A stretch of DNA of 64,000 nucleotides from CAWAYR01 sp050250875 (lineage in GTDB: Bacteria > Acidobacteriota > Vicinamibacteria > Vicinamibacterales > UBA2999), in the NCBI GenBank assembly GCA_050250875.1, contig JBFWNV010000013.1, positions 31,496 to 95,495 on the forward strand. Direction: 5' to 3'. Of the stretch, positions 21,754 through 31,042 are shown one piece after another (position 1 is the stretch's first letter; each line of letters starts with the position of its first letter). The position numbers and the translations under genes were made by a program. Under the pieces are notes generated by a model. It saw only the letters and a list, made by a program, of their open reading frames with translations, was not told where the DNA came from and ran no database searches.

Positions 21754-24670
21754 GGAAGCCCACCTGTCCCTGACGCGGGATGCTCGCCGCCGACGGCTGG
21801 CCGAAGCGGGCCGTCGTCGCCGCCGCCGTCGCGCTCAGCTGGTTGAAGAACGCGGTGTAGTTGGCGTGGTTGAAGGCGTTGAAGAGCTCGCCGATCAGCT
21901 GGATCTTGGCCCGACCCGGCAGCGGGATGTCCTTCGACACGCGCAGATCGAGACGGTGGTAGGCCGTGCCGGCGAGCGCGTTGCGGGGAATCACCGCGCC
22001 GGAGGCCACCGACATCGGCCCGTCCCAGCGATCCTCCATCGCCGCCGGCACGACGATGGTCGAGGTGGCGCCACCGGCCGCGGTCAGGTTCAGCCGGTTC
22101 TGTCCCGGCTTGCCGTACGGCGCCGTCGGAATCGTGGCGTTGAAGCGGTTGCCCGACCCGTAGGAATAGGTCGCCGAGGTCGAGATGCCCCACGGCAGGT
22201 CGACCACGCCCCAGGTGCGCAAGGTGTGGCGCTGGAACATCGTCGACGTCGCGTACTCGCCGTCGAGGTAGTCGAACTGGTTGTTCGCCGACGGGTTGGT
22301 CAGCGAGGCGGTGCCGTCGTCGTGCATCTGCGCCATCCAGGTATAGGTGATGCCGCCCTGCCAGCGGTGCTGCAGCCGCCGCGTCAGCCCGGTGGCCAGC
22401 GCCGTGTAGTTCTGCCGGCCGGTGCTGACGAAGTACACGATCTGCTGCCACTGCGGGTTGGGCCGCACCGTCGCCGGCCGATTGTAGCCGGTCGCCGGGT
22501 TGTAGAACAGGTTGGGATCGACGGTGCGCAGGTCGTTGTAGAGGTTGTAGTGCACCAGATCGACTTCGAAGCCGGTGACGGCGTTGAGCTGTTTCTGGAA
22601 GCCGATGCTGCTCTGCCAGGTGAAGGCGTTGGTGAAGTCGGGATCGAAGATGCGGGCGGTCTGCGGCGGGGCTTTGGCCAGGGCCTCGTCGAAGGTCTCG
22701 ATGCCGCGCGTCGGGTTGGTGAGGAAGCCGGGCTGGCCGTCGTTGACGAACGACGCGGTGACCATGCGGCTGAACAGCTGCGGGCTGTAGGTGTACTGCG
22801 TCTGCGGCAGCGCGTAGTAGAGGCCGCTGCCGCCGCGCACCACCAGATTGTTGCCGCCGCCGACGTTCCAGGTGAACCCGACGCGCGGCGCGACGTTGCC
22901 CAGATCGCGGATGTCGTTGCGGTAGCCGAAATCGCCGGCGCCGATTTCGGGGATGTCCGTCGTCGCCGCCGCCGAGCCGTTGTCGATGAGAATCGAGTTC
23001 TCGACGGTGTCCGGGGTCGCCGCGGCGTTCCACGCCACGTCCCAGCGCAGGCCGAGGTTGAGGGTCAGGTCGCGACCGATACGCCAGTTGTCGCCGAGCC
23101 ACACCGCCCAGGTCGGCCCGGGTACCTCCAGCTTCCAGTCGCCGCGGTTGTAGTTCCGGTCGAAGCGCTGGATGGTCGAGTCGAGGCCGCTCAGATTCCA
23201 GCGCGACACGTCGTACGGCGCGTCGACGGGAATCCGGCTGTTGAGATCGGCCGGCACCGAGGTGAAGATCATGATGCCTTCGCGCTGCAGGTACCAGGTG
23301 GCGTTGACGCGCGCGGCGATGAACTCGGCGCCGAGCTTGACGTCGTGGCGCCCCTTGTTCCAGGTCAGGTCGTAGCGGAACTCGCCGTAGTGCTGGTACA
23401 GCCACTGCGGGTAGTTGTAGGGCTTGCCGACGGTCAGCCCGGGGAACCGGTACTCGAAGGTGTTGCCGACCTGCGGCAGGCCCTGGTTGGCCCACTGGAA
23501 GTTGTTGTAGCCGACCTTCAGCTCCTGGATCAGGTTGCTGCGCAGCACGCGCGACCACGTGCCCAGCACGTTGGTGGCCTGCTTGGTCTGCACCGAAGCG
23601 TTGGACGGGTGGCCGGTGGCGGCGAGCACGAACGGGTTCGACCAGTCCCAGTACGAGCCGCGCACGGTCAGCCGATCGTTGGCGGTGAGCTGGTAATCGG
23701 CGCGGCCCAGAAAGCTCCACTGCGAGTTCTTGAACGGGATGGTGAAGGTCTGCTGCGGCAGCGCCGTCGGCGAGGCGAAACGTGTGCCCGGCTCGCGCTC
23801 GTACTCGTAGGAGGCGAAGTAGTGCAGGCGGTTCTGGATGATCGGGCCGCCCAGGGCGCCGCCGACCTGCTGGTTCTCGTAGGGCAGCACGGTGCGGGTG
23901 ATCTTGTCGGCGGCGTTGAGGCGGTCGTCGCGGAAGAAGCCGTAGAGGCTGCCCGACAGCGCGTTGGTCCCAGAGCGTGAGATCGCCTGCACCTGCAGGC
24001 CGGCCGATCGCCCCTGGGTGATGTCGAACATGTTGGTGATGATCTGGAACTCGGCGATCGCCTCGCGGCTGAAGCGGGGCTGGCCGAAGCCGCCCGAGAT
24101 CTTCTGCGTCACCTGCTGGCCGTCGAGGTTGAGCTGGAACATGTCGTCGCTGACCCCGGGGTTGATCGACACCTCGTTGGCGGTCATCCCCTTGACCATC
24201 TTCGACAGCTCCATCCAGTTGCGGCCCTGCAGCGGCAACGCCTCCATCTGGCGGGGGTTGACGTTGCCGGTGACCTGCGACGACGAGACGTCGACGAAGG
24301 GCGCCTCGCCGGTCACGGTGATGGTCTCGTTGAGATCTGCGAGCTTCAGTTCGAACTGGATGGTCGCGTTCTGGCCGACGCGCAGTTCGACTTCGGGAAT
24401 CACCACGGTCGAGAAGCCGGTGAGTTCGGCCTGGATCCGGTAGGTGCCCGGGGCCAGGTTCTGCAGCCGGTAGCGGCCGCTCTCGTCGGTCACGCTGACC
24501 GTCGGCACGCCGGTGGCGATGTGCGTGGCGGTGACGGTGACCCCCGGCACGACGGCCTTGCTGGCGTCGACGACGGTGCCGATCACCGACGCCTCCTGGG
24601 CGACGGCCGGATCCGCTCCGGCCACGAGCACCGACAGCACGATGGCGAGGCGAGTCAGCAACTGACGCAT
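21740..24670 (-). CDS. TonB-dependent receptor with carboxypeptidase-regulatory N-terminal domain
   Basis: 976 residues. ATG 24670 has AGGAG seven nt upstream, which favours it over a GTG two codons earlier. Signal peptide, then a carboxypeptidase D regulatory-like beta sandwich (ASVIGTVVDASKAVVPGV, ~25-110), then a plug domain (FVDVSSSQVTGNVN to ALGGPI), and a 22-strand-type barrel ending FRASW with the terminal aromatic expected for outer-membrane insertion. The sequence QALPLQGRNW-type segment (MEALPLQGRNWMELSKMVKG) is shared with the receptors at 41922 and 57425. No SusD-like lipoprotein is adjacent. It would import a ligand too large for porins. It heads the PQQ dehydrogenase. Confidence 0.9.
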   Translation of the reverse strand: MRQLLTRLAIVLSVLVAGADPAVAQEASVIGTVVDASKAVVPGVTVTATHIATGVPTVSVTDESGRYRLQNLAPGTYRIQAELTGFSTVVIPEVELRVGQNATIQFELKLADLNETITVTGEAPFVDVSSSQVTGNVNPRQMEALPLQGRNWMELSKMVKGMTANEVSINPGVSDDMFQLNLDGQQVTQKISGGFGQPRFSREAIAEFQIITNMFDITQGRSAGLQVQAISRSGTNALSGSLYGFFRDDRLNAADKITRTVLPYENQQVGGALGGPIIQNRLHYFASYEYEREPGTRFASPTALPQQTFTIPFKNSQWSFLGRADYQLTANDRLTVRGSYWDWSNPFVLAATGHPSNASVQTKQATNVLGTWSRVLRSNLIQELKVGYNNFQWANQGLPQVGNTFEYRFPGLTVGKPYNYPQWLYQHYGEFRYDLTWNKGRHDVKLGAEFIAARVNATWYLQREGIMIFTSVPADLNSRIPVDAPYDVSRWNLSGLDSTIQRFDRNYNRGDWKLEVPGPTWAVWLGDNWRIGRDLTLNLGLRWDVAWNAAATPDTVENSILIDNGSAAATTDIPEIGAGDFGYRNDIRDLGNVAPRVGFTWNVGGGNNLVVRGGSGLYYALPQTQYTYSPQLFSRMVTASFVNDGQPGFLTNPTRGIETFDEALAKAPPQTARIFDPDFTNAFTWQSSIGFQKQLNAVTGFEVDLVHYNLYNDLRTVDPNLFYNPATGYNRPATVRPNPQWQQIVYFVSTGRQNYTALATGLTRRLQHRWQGGITYTWMAQMHDDGTASLTNPSANNQFDYLDGEYATSTMFQRHTLRTWGVVDLPWGISTSATYSYGSGNRFNATIPTAPYGKPGQNRLNLTAAGGATSTIVVPAAMEDRWDGPMSVASGAVIPRNALAGTAYHRLDLRVSKDIPLPGRAKIQLIGELFNAFNHANYTAFFNQLSATAAATTARFGQPSAASIPRQGQVGFRASW

Positions 24671-24741
24671 GGACACACTCCTGCTGCACCCGGCGGCGCC
24701 TGGCGACGTTCACGACGAACCGGGATTGCGGGCGGCGCGTC

Positions 24742-27582
24742 CTAGAAGCTGATGCGCGCGCCGAGCTGGATCTGCCGGGCGTCACGCGCCGCGTTGCGGA
24801 CCATGAACGCCGGAGAAATGATGCTGCCGTTGCCGCCGCCGGCGTAGTTGACGCGGTTCAGCAGGTTGTAGCTCTCGAAGAAGAGCTCGAGCTGCGACCC
24901 CGCGACGCGCACGTGCTTGTTGAGGCGCAGATCCACGGTGATGAACGGCTCGAGCTTCAGATGGTCCTCGGTGATCGGCGCGAGGTTGCGCGACGCCCGC
25001 AGCGCGTTGATGATCTGCAGCGACTGGCTGACCTTCTCGCGGCCCAACGTCGCCGGCAACCCGGCCGGCCGGTCGTTCTGCGCCTGCCCGTCGCCGTCGA
25101 TGTCGAACCCGGCCGAGGCGGAGAACGGCGTGCCACTCAGCGCCCGCACGATACCGCTCACCTGGATGCCGAACGGAACCGTGGTCGATCCGGCGATCGA
25201 CATGTTGTGGCGCGAGTCCATCTCGCTGTAGCCCTTCTCCTGCGGCGTCCGCATCGTGCCCCGATAGGTCTGGTAGTGGTTGACGCCGTCGCGGTAGCTG
25301 CGCGACAGCGTGTAGGACAGCTGCAGGCTGTCGAGGCCGCGCGGCCGCATCCGCAGCTGGGTCTCCATCGCGGTGTACCAGCTCTTGGAGAAGTTCTCGA
25401 GGCTCTTCACCTCGGTGAACTGGCGCACCGGCCGGGGGTTGGTGGCGCTGATGCGGCCCTCCGCCGGCAGGTTCAGGTCGAACGCCCCGAGCTGGTTGTA
25501 GCCGTAGGAGTGGACGAGATCGACGTCGAGGCCGGTGGAGTCGTTGATCTGCCAGCCGACGCCGAGCGTGGTGTTCTGCGACTGCGGCAGCACGTAGTCG
25601 TCGGGGATGACGTAGAGCGAGCGGGCGGCGCCGCTCGACACGAAGTCGGACAGCGACCGGCCGCCCAGCACCCCGTCGATGCTCGGATAGTTGCGCAGCA
25701 GATTCGGGTCCTCGATGCGCACGGCGACGCCGAGCAGGCGATCCTGGGCGGTGAGCCCGAAGTAGTGGCGGTGACGCGTCACGTACATCCCCCAGCCGCC
25801 ACGGGCGACCAGCGTGCCGGTGCCGCTGATGTCGTAGGTGAAGCCCAGGCGCGGCTGGAAGTTGTCGTGGTCGTTGCCGCGGTCGTTGCTGACGAAGTTA
25901 TCGAGCCCGGCGTACTGCGGGTCGGCGAGCGCCTGCCGGTACACCCCGTTCATCCGCAGGTTGGTGTCGAGGTCGTAGCGCAGACCGAGGTTGATGGTGA
26001 GCTTGTCCGACACCCGCCAGTCGTCCTGGATGTAGGCGGCGATGATATGCGAGTTGTAGTCGTAGACGCCGGTCGTCTGCATGACGAACGCGAACGGCCA
26101 GGTCGCCTGGTTGTTCGGATTGAAGGCCGCGTCGGTGCCGAACTGCCACTGGCCGTTCTCGTAGAAGTGGGCGTCGTAGGTGTGCTTGGCGTAGGTGTAG
26201 TCGCCGCCGGCCTTGATGTCGTGCCGGCCCTTGGTCATGTAGAACGACTCGAACAGCTGCAGGCGCGTGCGCGGGAAGTACTGCGGGGCGGTGAAGTTCT
26301 GGCCGGTGGTCACCGACGGCCGCACCTCGCCGGGGCCGAACGACACCGGCAGCGTCGCCACCTCGTTCCACATGTAGTGGCCGCGCAGGGTGTTGACCAT
26401 GGTGTTCGACAGCACCCAGCTCTGCTCGCCGATCAGGCTGTGCATCTTGCTCGAGTCGTTGACGTTGGTGCTGTCCGAACTCGGGTTGCCGGTGCGCGTC
26501 GCCCACTGGTCGTCGAAGGCGTAGCGCAGGAACGCCGAGCTGGCGTCGGTGAAGCGGTGGTTGAGCTTCACCACCGCCATGTGCTCGCGGCTGCCGGCCG
26601 GGAAGACGCCGTTCTCGCGGGCCGAGAACGGGTTGCTGGCCGGCAGGGCGATGATCTTCTGGTTGTCGACGTGGTTGAACTCGTAGGCGCCGAAGAAGTG
26701 GCTGCGGTTGCGGAAGATCGGCCCGCCCAGCGATCCGCCGGTGCGCTGCTGTTCGTAGACCGGCACCGACCGCTGGAAGGCGTTGCGGGCGTTCAGGCTG
26801 TCGTCGCGGCCGAAGAAGTAGCCGGTGCCGGTCAGGTCGTTGGTGCCCGAGCGCGTCACCACGGTGACGACCGCGGCCAGCGCCGCGCCGTACTGGGCGT
26901 CGAACTGGTTGCGGAACACCTTGAACTCCTGCACGGCGTCCTGGCTGATGTTCACGGTGGGGTCGCCCCAGATGGCGTCGTCGAGGTCGCCGCCGTCGAC
27001 GATGGTGGTGTAGCCGTTGCGCTGGTCGGCCGGTCCGCCGAACTTCACCCGCGAGAACTTGCTGGTGTAGTTCGGCGCGGCGCCCGGCATCATCTGCGCC
27101 AGCGACAGGAAGTTGCGCTCGAGCACCGGCAGCGCCTGGATCTGATCCGACACGATGGTCGTCGACGGCGCCGACTTGGTCGCCTCGATGAGCGGGGCGG
27201 CGCCCGACACGGTCACCGTCTCCTGCAGCGTCGCCACGCCCAGTTCGAGGTCGGCGCGGATGTCGCCACCGACCACCAGGGTCACGCCGCGCCTGGCGGT
27301 GCCGAAGCCGGCCAGTTCCGCGGTGATCTCGTAGGGCCCCGGCTGGAGCGCGACGGCCCGGTACCGGCCCTCGTCGTCGGTGACGAGCACCTGCTGCCGG
27401 CCGGTGGCGGTGTTGGTGATCGTCACCGTCACGCCCGGCAGGGCGGCCTTGCTCTGGTCGAGCACGCTGCCCGACAAGTTGGCGCCGACGACCTGCCCGC
27501 CGGCGGGCGCGCCGGCGGCCGCCAGCATGGCCACGACCGCCAGCACCGTCACGACCGCGAACCGATCACCCCTGCTGCCCAT
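24742..27582 (-). CDS. TonB-dependent receptor, second type
   Basis: 946 residues from ATG 27582 with AGGAG seven nt upstream. The signal peptide ends APAGGQ. A carboxypeptidase-regulatory domain (ANLSGSVLDQSKAALPGV), a plug (APLIEATKSAPSTTIVSDQIQ) and a barrel ending LGARISF follow. It is clearly more distant from the other three receptors: it has LPVLERNFLSLAQMMPG and a DGGDLDDAIWGDPTVN segment where they have LPLQGRNW. The ligand is therefore probably different. It stands between the gamma-glutamyltranspeptidase and another receptor, all on the same strand with gaps under 75 bp. Confidence 0.9.
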   Translation of the reverse strand: MGSRGDRFAVVTVLAVVAMLAAAGAPAGGQVVGANLSGSVLDQSKAALPGVTVTITNTATGRQQVLVTDDEGRYRAVALQPGPYEITAELAGFGTARRGVTLVVGGDIRADLELGVATLQETVTVSGAAPLIEATKSAPSTTIVSDQIQALPVLERNFLSLAQMMPGAAPNYTSKFSRVKFGGPADQRNGYTTIVDGGDLDDAIWGDPTVNISQDAVQEFKVFRNQFDAQYGAALAAVVTVVTRSGTNDLTGTGYFFGRDDSLNARNAFQRSVPVYEQQRTGGSLGGPIFRNRSHFFGAYEFNHVDNQKIIALPASNPFSARENGVFPAGSREHMAVVKLNHRFTDASSAFLRYAFDDQWATRTGNPSSDSTNVNDSSKMHSLIGEQSWVLSNTMVNTLRGHYMWNEVATLPVSFGPGEVRPSVTTGQNFTAPQYFPRTRLQLFESFYMTKGRHDIKAGGDYTYAKHTYDAHFYENGQWQFGTDAAFNPNNQATWPFAFVMQTTGVYDYNSHIIAAYIQDDWRVSDKLTINLGLRYDLDTNLRMNGVYRQALADPQYAGLDNFVSNDRGNDHDNFQPRLGFTYDISGTGTLVARGGWGMYVTRHRHYFGLTAQDRLLGVAVRIEDPNLLRNYPSIDGVLGGRSLSDFVSSGAARSLYVIPDDYVLPQSQNTTLGVGWQINDSTGLDVDLVHSYGYNQLGAFDLNLPAEGRISATNPRPVRQFTEVKSLENFSKSWYTAMETQLRMRPRGLDSLQLSYTLSRSYRDGVNHYQTYRGTMRTPQEKGYSEMDSRHNMSIAGSTTVPFGIQVSGIVRALSGTPFSASAGFDIDGDGQAQNDRPAGLPATLGREKVSQSLQIINALRASRNLAPITEDHLKLEPFITVDLRLNKHVRVAGSQLELFFESYNLLNRVNYAGGGNGSIISPAFMVRNAARDARQIQLGARISF

Positions 27583-27629
27583 ACGGATCTCCTTCACAGA
27601 CTCTCCCCGCCCGGAACCCCCGGGGCGGC

Positions 27630-29492
27630 TCACCAGCCCACGGCGTAGCCGGCCCGGCGCGGGTCGGCGCCGGCGGCCATCGTGCCCTTCTTCCGATCGA
27701 CCAGAATCCCCTGCATGCCGCCGACCGCCGCCGTGAAGTCGGGCAGCGCGCGAATCGTGTGGCCCATGGCCTGCAGCCGCTCGCGTGTCGCCGCCGGCAC
27801 CCGGCGTTCCATCGCCACGGTGATCGCCGCGCCGGGCTTGTAGAAGTTCGGCTCGGCGTCGAGCACGAAGCGCGGCGCCTCGATCGCCTCCTGGATCGGC
27901 ATGCCGAAGTCGAGGACGTTGACGATCGCCTGCAGCTGGGTCTGGCCGATGCCCTCGCCGCCGGGCGTGCCGATGGCCAGCACCAGCCGGCCGTCACGCA
28001 GCACGATCACCGGCGAGTTGTTGAGCAGCGGGATCTGGCCGCCGCGCACGTAGTTGACGTTGTCGGGATACGGCGAGGTCGAGCCCAGCCGCATGCCGTT
28101 GTTGAACAGCAGCCCGGTCCGCCCGACGACCACGCCGGTGCCGAACCCGCCGCCCAGGGTCGGCGTCACCGCCACCGCGTTGCCGAAGCGATCGACGATC
28201 GAGAAGCTGGTGGTCTCGGGATCGCCGTCGTAGCGCTCCGCGAAGACCGGGCCGGCGGACGCGGCCGGCCGCTGCGGGGCCGACGTGGCGGTCCCGTACG
28301 TCTGCGGGTTGCCGGGCGCCGGGAAGGGCGCGGCGGTGGTCGGGTGCATCAAGGCCCGGCGCGACGCGGCGTACTCCTTGGAGAGCAGTCCGGCCATCGG
28401 CATGGTCGTGAACTTCGGATCGCCGAGGTACTTGTAGACGTCGGCCTTCGCCACCTTGATCGACTCGATGACCAGGTGCAGCGCCTCGGGACTGCCGGCC
28501 TTCAGCTCGGGCAGCGGGAACCCCTCGAGCAGGTTGAACTGCATCACCATCTCGACGCCGCCGCGCGACGTCACCGGGGTGCTGTAGATGTCGTAGCCGC
28601 GGTAGGTGGTGTGCACCGGCGCGGTCCACTGCGGCGCGTAGGCGGCCAGGTCCTCCAGGGTGATCAGCCCGCCGTTGGCCGCGAAGAAGCCGGCGATGTC
28701 CCGGGCGATGTCGCCGGTGTAGAAGCGATCCCCAGCGGCCTTGAGCGCCGCGCTGCGAGTGGCGCCGCGCTTCAGGGCCGCCTGCTCGGCGTCGACCAGC
28801 TTGCCCAGCGTGGCGGCGTAGTCGGGATTCTTGAACAGCTCACCGGCCTCGGGCGCGCGGCCGCCGGGCAGGAAGACGCGGGCGCTGGTCTCGTGCTTCT
28901 GGAAGAACGCGCGCTGGCCGGCGATCCCGCTGGCCAGCCCCTGGTGCATCGGATGGCCTTCGCTGGCGTACCGAATCGCCGGCGCGAGCACCTCCTGCAG
29001 CGGCTTCGAGCCGTAGCGGTCGAGCAGCGCCACCAGGCCGCCGAGGTTGCCGGGCACCGCCGCCGCCGTGATGCCCCGATTCAGGGTCGCGGCGGTCATC
29101 GCCTCGGCGCGCAGCGCCTTGGGCGCCGCGCCGGCCATCGACAGGTTGTGCACCGTGCCCGTCGCCTGGTCGAACCAGGTGACGAAGCCGTTGCCGCCGA
29201 TGCCCGATGACTGCGGCTCGACGACGTTGAGCACCGCGGCCACGGCCACGGCGGCGTCGGCGGCGTTGCCGCCCTGCATCAGGATCTGCGCCCCGGCCAT
29301 CGACGCCAGCGGATGCGCCGAGGTGACCAGCTGGGTGCCCGGCACCGACGGCCGGTAGGCGCGCATCGCGCCCTGCGCCGCGGCATCGCCGCGGTCCTGG
29401 GCGCGCACGGCGAGCGTGGCCGCGCCGACGGCCACGATCAGCAGCAGCGCAGCCGGCGCGGTGCGGCGAAGGCGAGCGAGGGGGCGCGTCAT
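27630..29492 (-). CDS. ggt: Gamma-glutamyltranspeptidase, exported
   Basis: 620 residues with a signal peptide (ending TLAVRAQ). The Ntn-hydrolase precursor pattern is complete: large-subunit start VTSAHPLASMAGAQIL, GGNAADAA, EPQSSGIGGNGF, and the small-subunit nucleophile Thr427 in ETTSFSIVDRFGNAVAV. The usual His two residues after the nucleophile is Ser here. The GGEGIG segment matches the conserved glycine pair that binds the gamma-glutamyl group. It would cleave glutathione or gamma-glutamyl peptides in the periplasm. Close packing with receptors and an amidohydrolase suggests a peptide or amide catabolic operon. Confidence 0.85.
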   Translation of the reverse strand: MTRPLARLRRTAPAALLLIVAVGAATLAVRAQDRGDAAAQGAMRAYRPSVPGTQLVTSAHPLASMAGAQILMQGGNAADAAVAVAAVLNVVEPQSSGIGGNGFVTWFDQATGTVHNLSMAGAAPKALRAEAMTAATLNRGITAAAVPGNLGGLVALLDRYGSKPLQEVLAPAIRYASEGHPMHQGLASGIAGQRAFFQKHETSARVFLPGGRAPEAGELFKNPDYAATLGKLVDAEQAALKRGATRSAALKAAGDRFYTGDIARDIAGFFAANGGLITLEDLAAYAPQWTAPVHTTYRGYDIYSTPVTSRGGVEMVMQFNLLEGFPLPELKAGSPEALHLVIESIKVAKADVYKYLGDPKFTTMPMAGLLSKEYAASRRALMHPTTAAPFPAPGNPQTYGTATSAPQRPAASAGPVFAERYDGDPETTSFSIVDRFGNAVAVTPTLGGGFGTGVVVGRTGLLFNNGMRLGSTSPYPDNVNYVRGGQIPLLNNSPVIVLRDGRLVLAIGTPGGEGIGQTQLQAIVNVLDFGMPIQEAIEAPRFVLDAEPNFYKPGAAITVAMERRVPAATRERLQAMGHTIRALPDFTAAVGGMQGILVDRKKGTMAAGADPRRAGYAVGW

Positions 29493-29507
29493 CGTGGCCT
29501 CCAGGCC

Positions 29508-30908
29508 CTAGCGCGGCGAGCCGTTGGTGCCGCGGGCTCCGGCCGGCGCCGCGCCCTTCAGCACCACGCCGCCCTTGACCACCGTCTCGACGTGGGCCAG
29601 CGCGGTGATGTCGTAGAGCGGGTTGCCGTCGACGACGATGATGTCGGCCAGCTTGCCGGGCTCGATGGTGCCCAGGTCGCGCTGCTTGCCGAGGATGCTG
29701 GCGCCGACGCGGGTCAGCGCCGAGATCACCCGGATCGCCGGCATGCCCATGTCGACGTGCACCTTGGCCTCGCGCCACAGCGCTTCGGTGTGGAAGTTCA
29801 TCGGCGTGCCGGAATCGGTGCCCATGCCGAGCACGGTGTTCGATTCGGTGAACTGCTTGACGCCGCGCTCGCGGAAGCCCATCTCGCGATCGGTGCGCTG
29901 GAAGTAGCCCAGCGCCCGCCAGTTCTTCAGCGAGTCCTGCACCTCGGCGTAGATCTCGGGCGTGAAGTCCTTTTTCAGCTTGGGGTCCTGCAGCCGCTCC
30001 GGGAACGCCGCGGTATCGGGATAGACCCAGGCGCGGTGCGCCGCCGTGATGACCACCGGGCGGCCGGCGTTGACGATATCGGTGATGAGCTGCGGGCTGT
30101 AGGGCGGCGCCGTGCCCGCCGACCCGGCGTGGGTCAGCACGTCGATGCCGGTTTCGAGGGCGTTGCGGACGTCGGTCTCGGCGTAGACGTGGGCGTGCAC
30201 GCGGATGCGGTGACGGTGCGCGGCGTCGGCGATCGCCTGGTAGTCCGCCCGGGTCAGCCCCGAGTGCGCCTTGATGACGTCGACGCCGGCCTTGGCCAGC
30301 TTCTCCACCTCCTGGGCCGCCTGCTCGGGGCTGGTGATGGTGATGCCGCCGAACTGCTCGGTCATCCCGCCGCCCTGGCGGGTGATCCACGGCCCGCTCA
30401 TCGACATGCGCGGACCGGGAATGGCCCCCTTGGCGATGCGGTCACGGACGTCGAGGCTCTCCTTGAGCGGCGCGCCGAGATCCACCGCCGAGGTGACGCC
30501 GGCCTCGACCAGCTGCTTCGCCGAGGTCTCCATCACCCGGGTCAGCAGCGGCGAGCCGCCGTGCTTCTGGATCCACGGGAACCACGTGCCGTAGTTGCCG
30601 TGGCCGAGGATGATCAGGTGCGCGTGCAGTTCGATCATCCCGGGCAGCATGGTGCGGCCGCTGGTGTCGATCACCGTGTAGTCGGGCGGGATCGGCGTCG
30701 ACGCCGCCGGCCCGACGCGGACGATGCGCTCGCCCTCGACGAGCACGGCGGCGTGGTGCAGCGGACCGGCCTCGTAGCCGTCGAGCAGCATGCCGCCGAC
30801 GAGCGCCAGCTTGCGCGGCGCCGAGGCCGGCGCGGGCTGGCGGGCCGCCGGCGCCGCCAGCGCCGCCAGCACGAGGATCACGAATACGAGCCGGAAGCCG
30901 GAGGACAT
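29508..30908 (-). CDS. Exported metal-dependent amidohydrolase
   Basis: 466 residues from ATG 30908. Signal peptide MSSGFRLVFVILVLAALAAPAARQ. Amidohydrolase fold with HxH in GMIELHAHL, a lysine-containing strand GVDVIKAHSG, histidines in RVHAHVY and VLTHAGSAG, and a catalytic Asp in GMGTDSGTP; it ends with LGTIEPGKLADIIVVDGNP. This is the dipeptidase/imidazolonepropionase-related type common in Acidobacteriota. It is the first gene of the leftward run 30908-19840. Its start lies 134 bp from the divergent TAXI gene, so that gap holds both promoters. It is a paralogue of the protein at 38027-39502. The substrate is unknown. Confidence 0.85.
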   Translation of the reverse strand: MSSGFRLVFVILVLAALAAPAARQPAPASAPRKLALVGGMLLDGYEAGPLHHAAVLVEGERIVRVGPAASTPIPPDYTVIDTSGRTMLPGMIELHAHLIILGHGNYGTWFPWIQKHGGSPLLTRVMETSAKQLVEAGVTSAVDLGAPLKESLDVRDRIAKGAIPGPRMSMSGPWITRQGGGMTEQFGGITITSPEQAAQEVEKLAKAGVDVIKAHSGLTRADYQAIADAAHRHRIRVHAHVYAETDVRNALETGIDVLTHAGSAGTAPPYSPQLITDIVNAGRPVVITAAHRAWVYPDTAAFPERLQDPKLKKDFTPEIYAEVQDSLKNWRALGYFQRTDREMGFRERGVKQFTESNTVLGMGTDSGTPMNFHTEALWREAKVHVDMGMPAIRVISALTRVGASILGKQRDLGTIEPGKLADIIVVDGNPLYDITALAHVETVVKGGVVLKGAAPAGARGTNGSPR

Positions 30909-31042
30909 GCGGGGACCTTTCGTGACGTCTGGAGGCGGTGCCGTCGCGTAGACTCCGCCTGCGTTGAACAGGCGCAGATTACACTCACCTGTGCGTTCGG
31001 TCGTCGCAAGTTGTCCTAGGGGCATCGACGAACGTCCGACCG

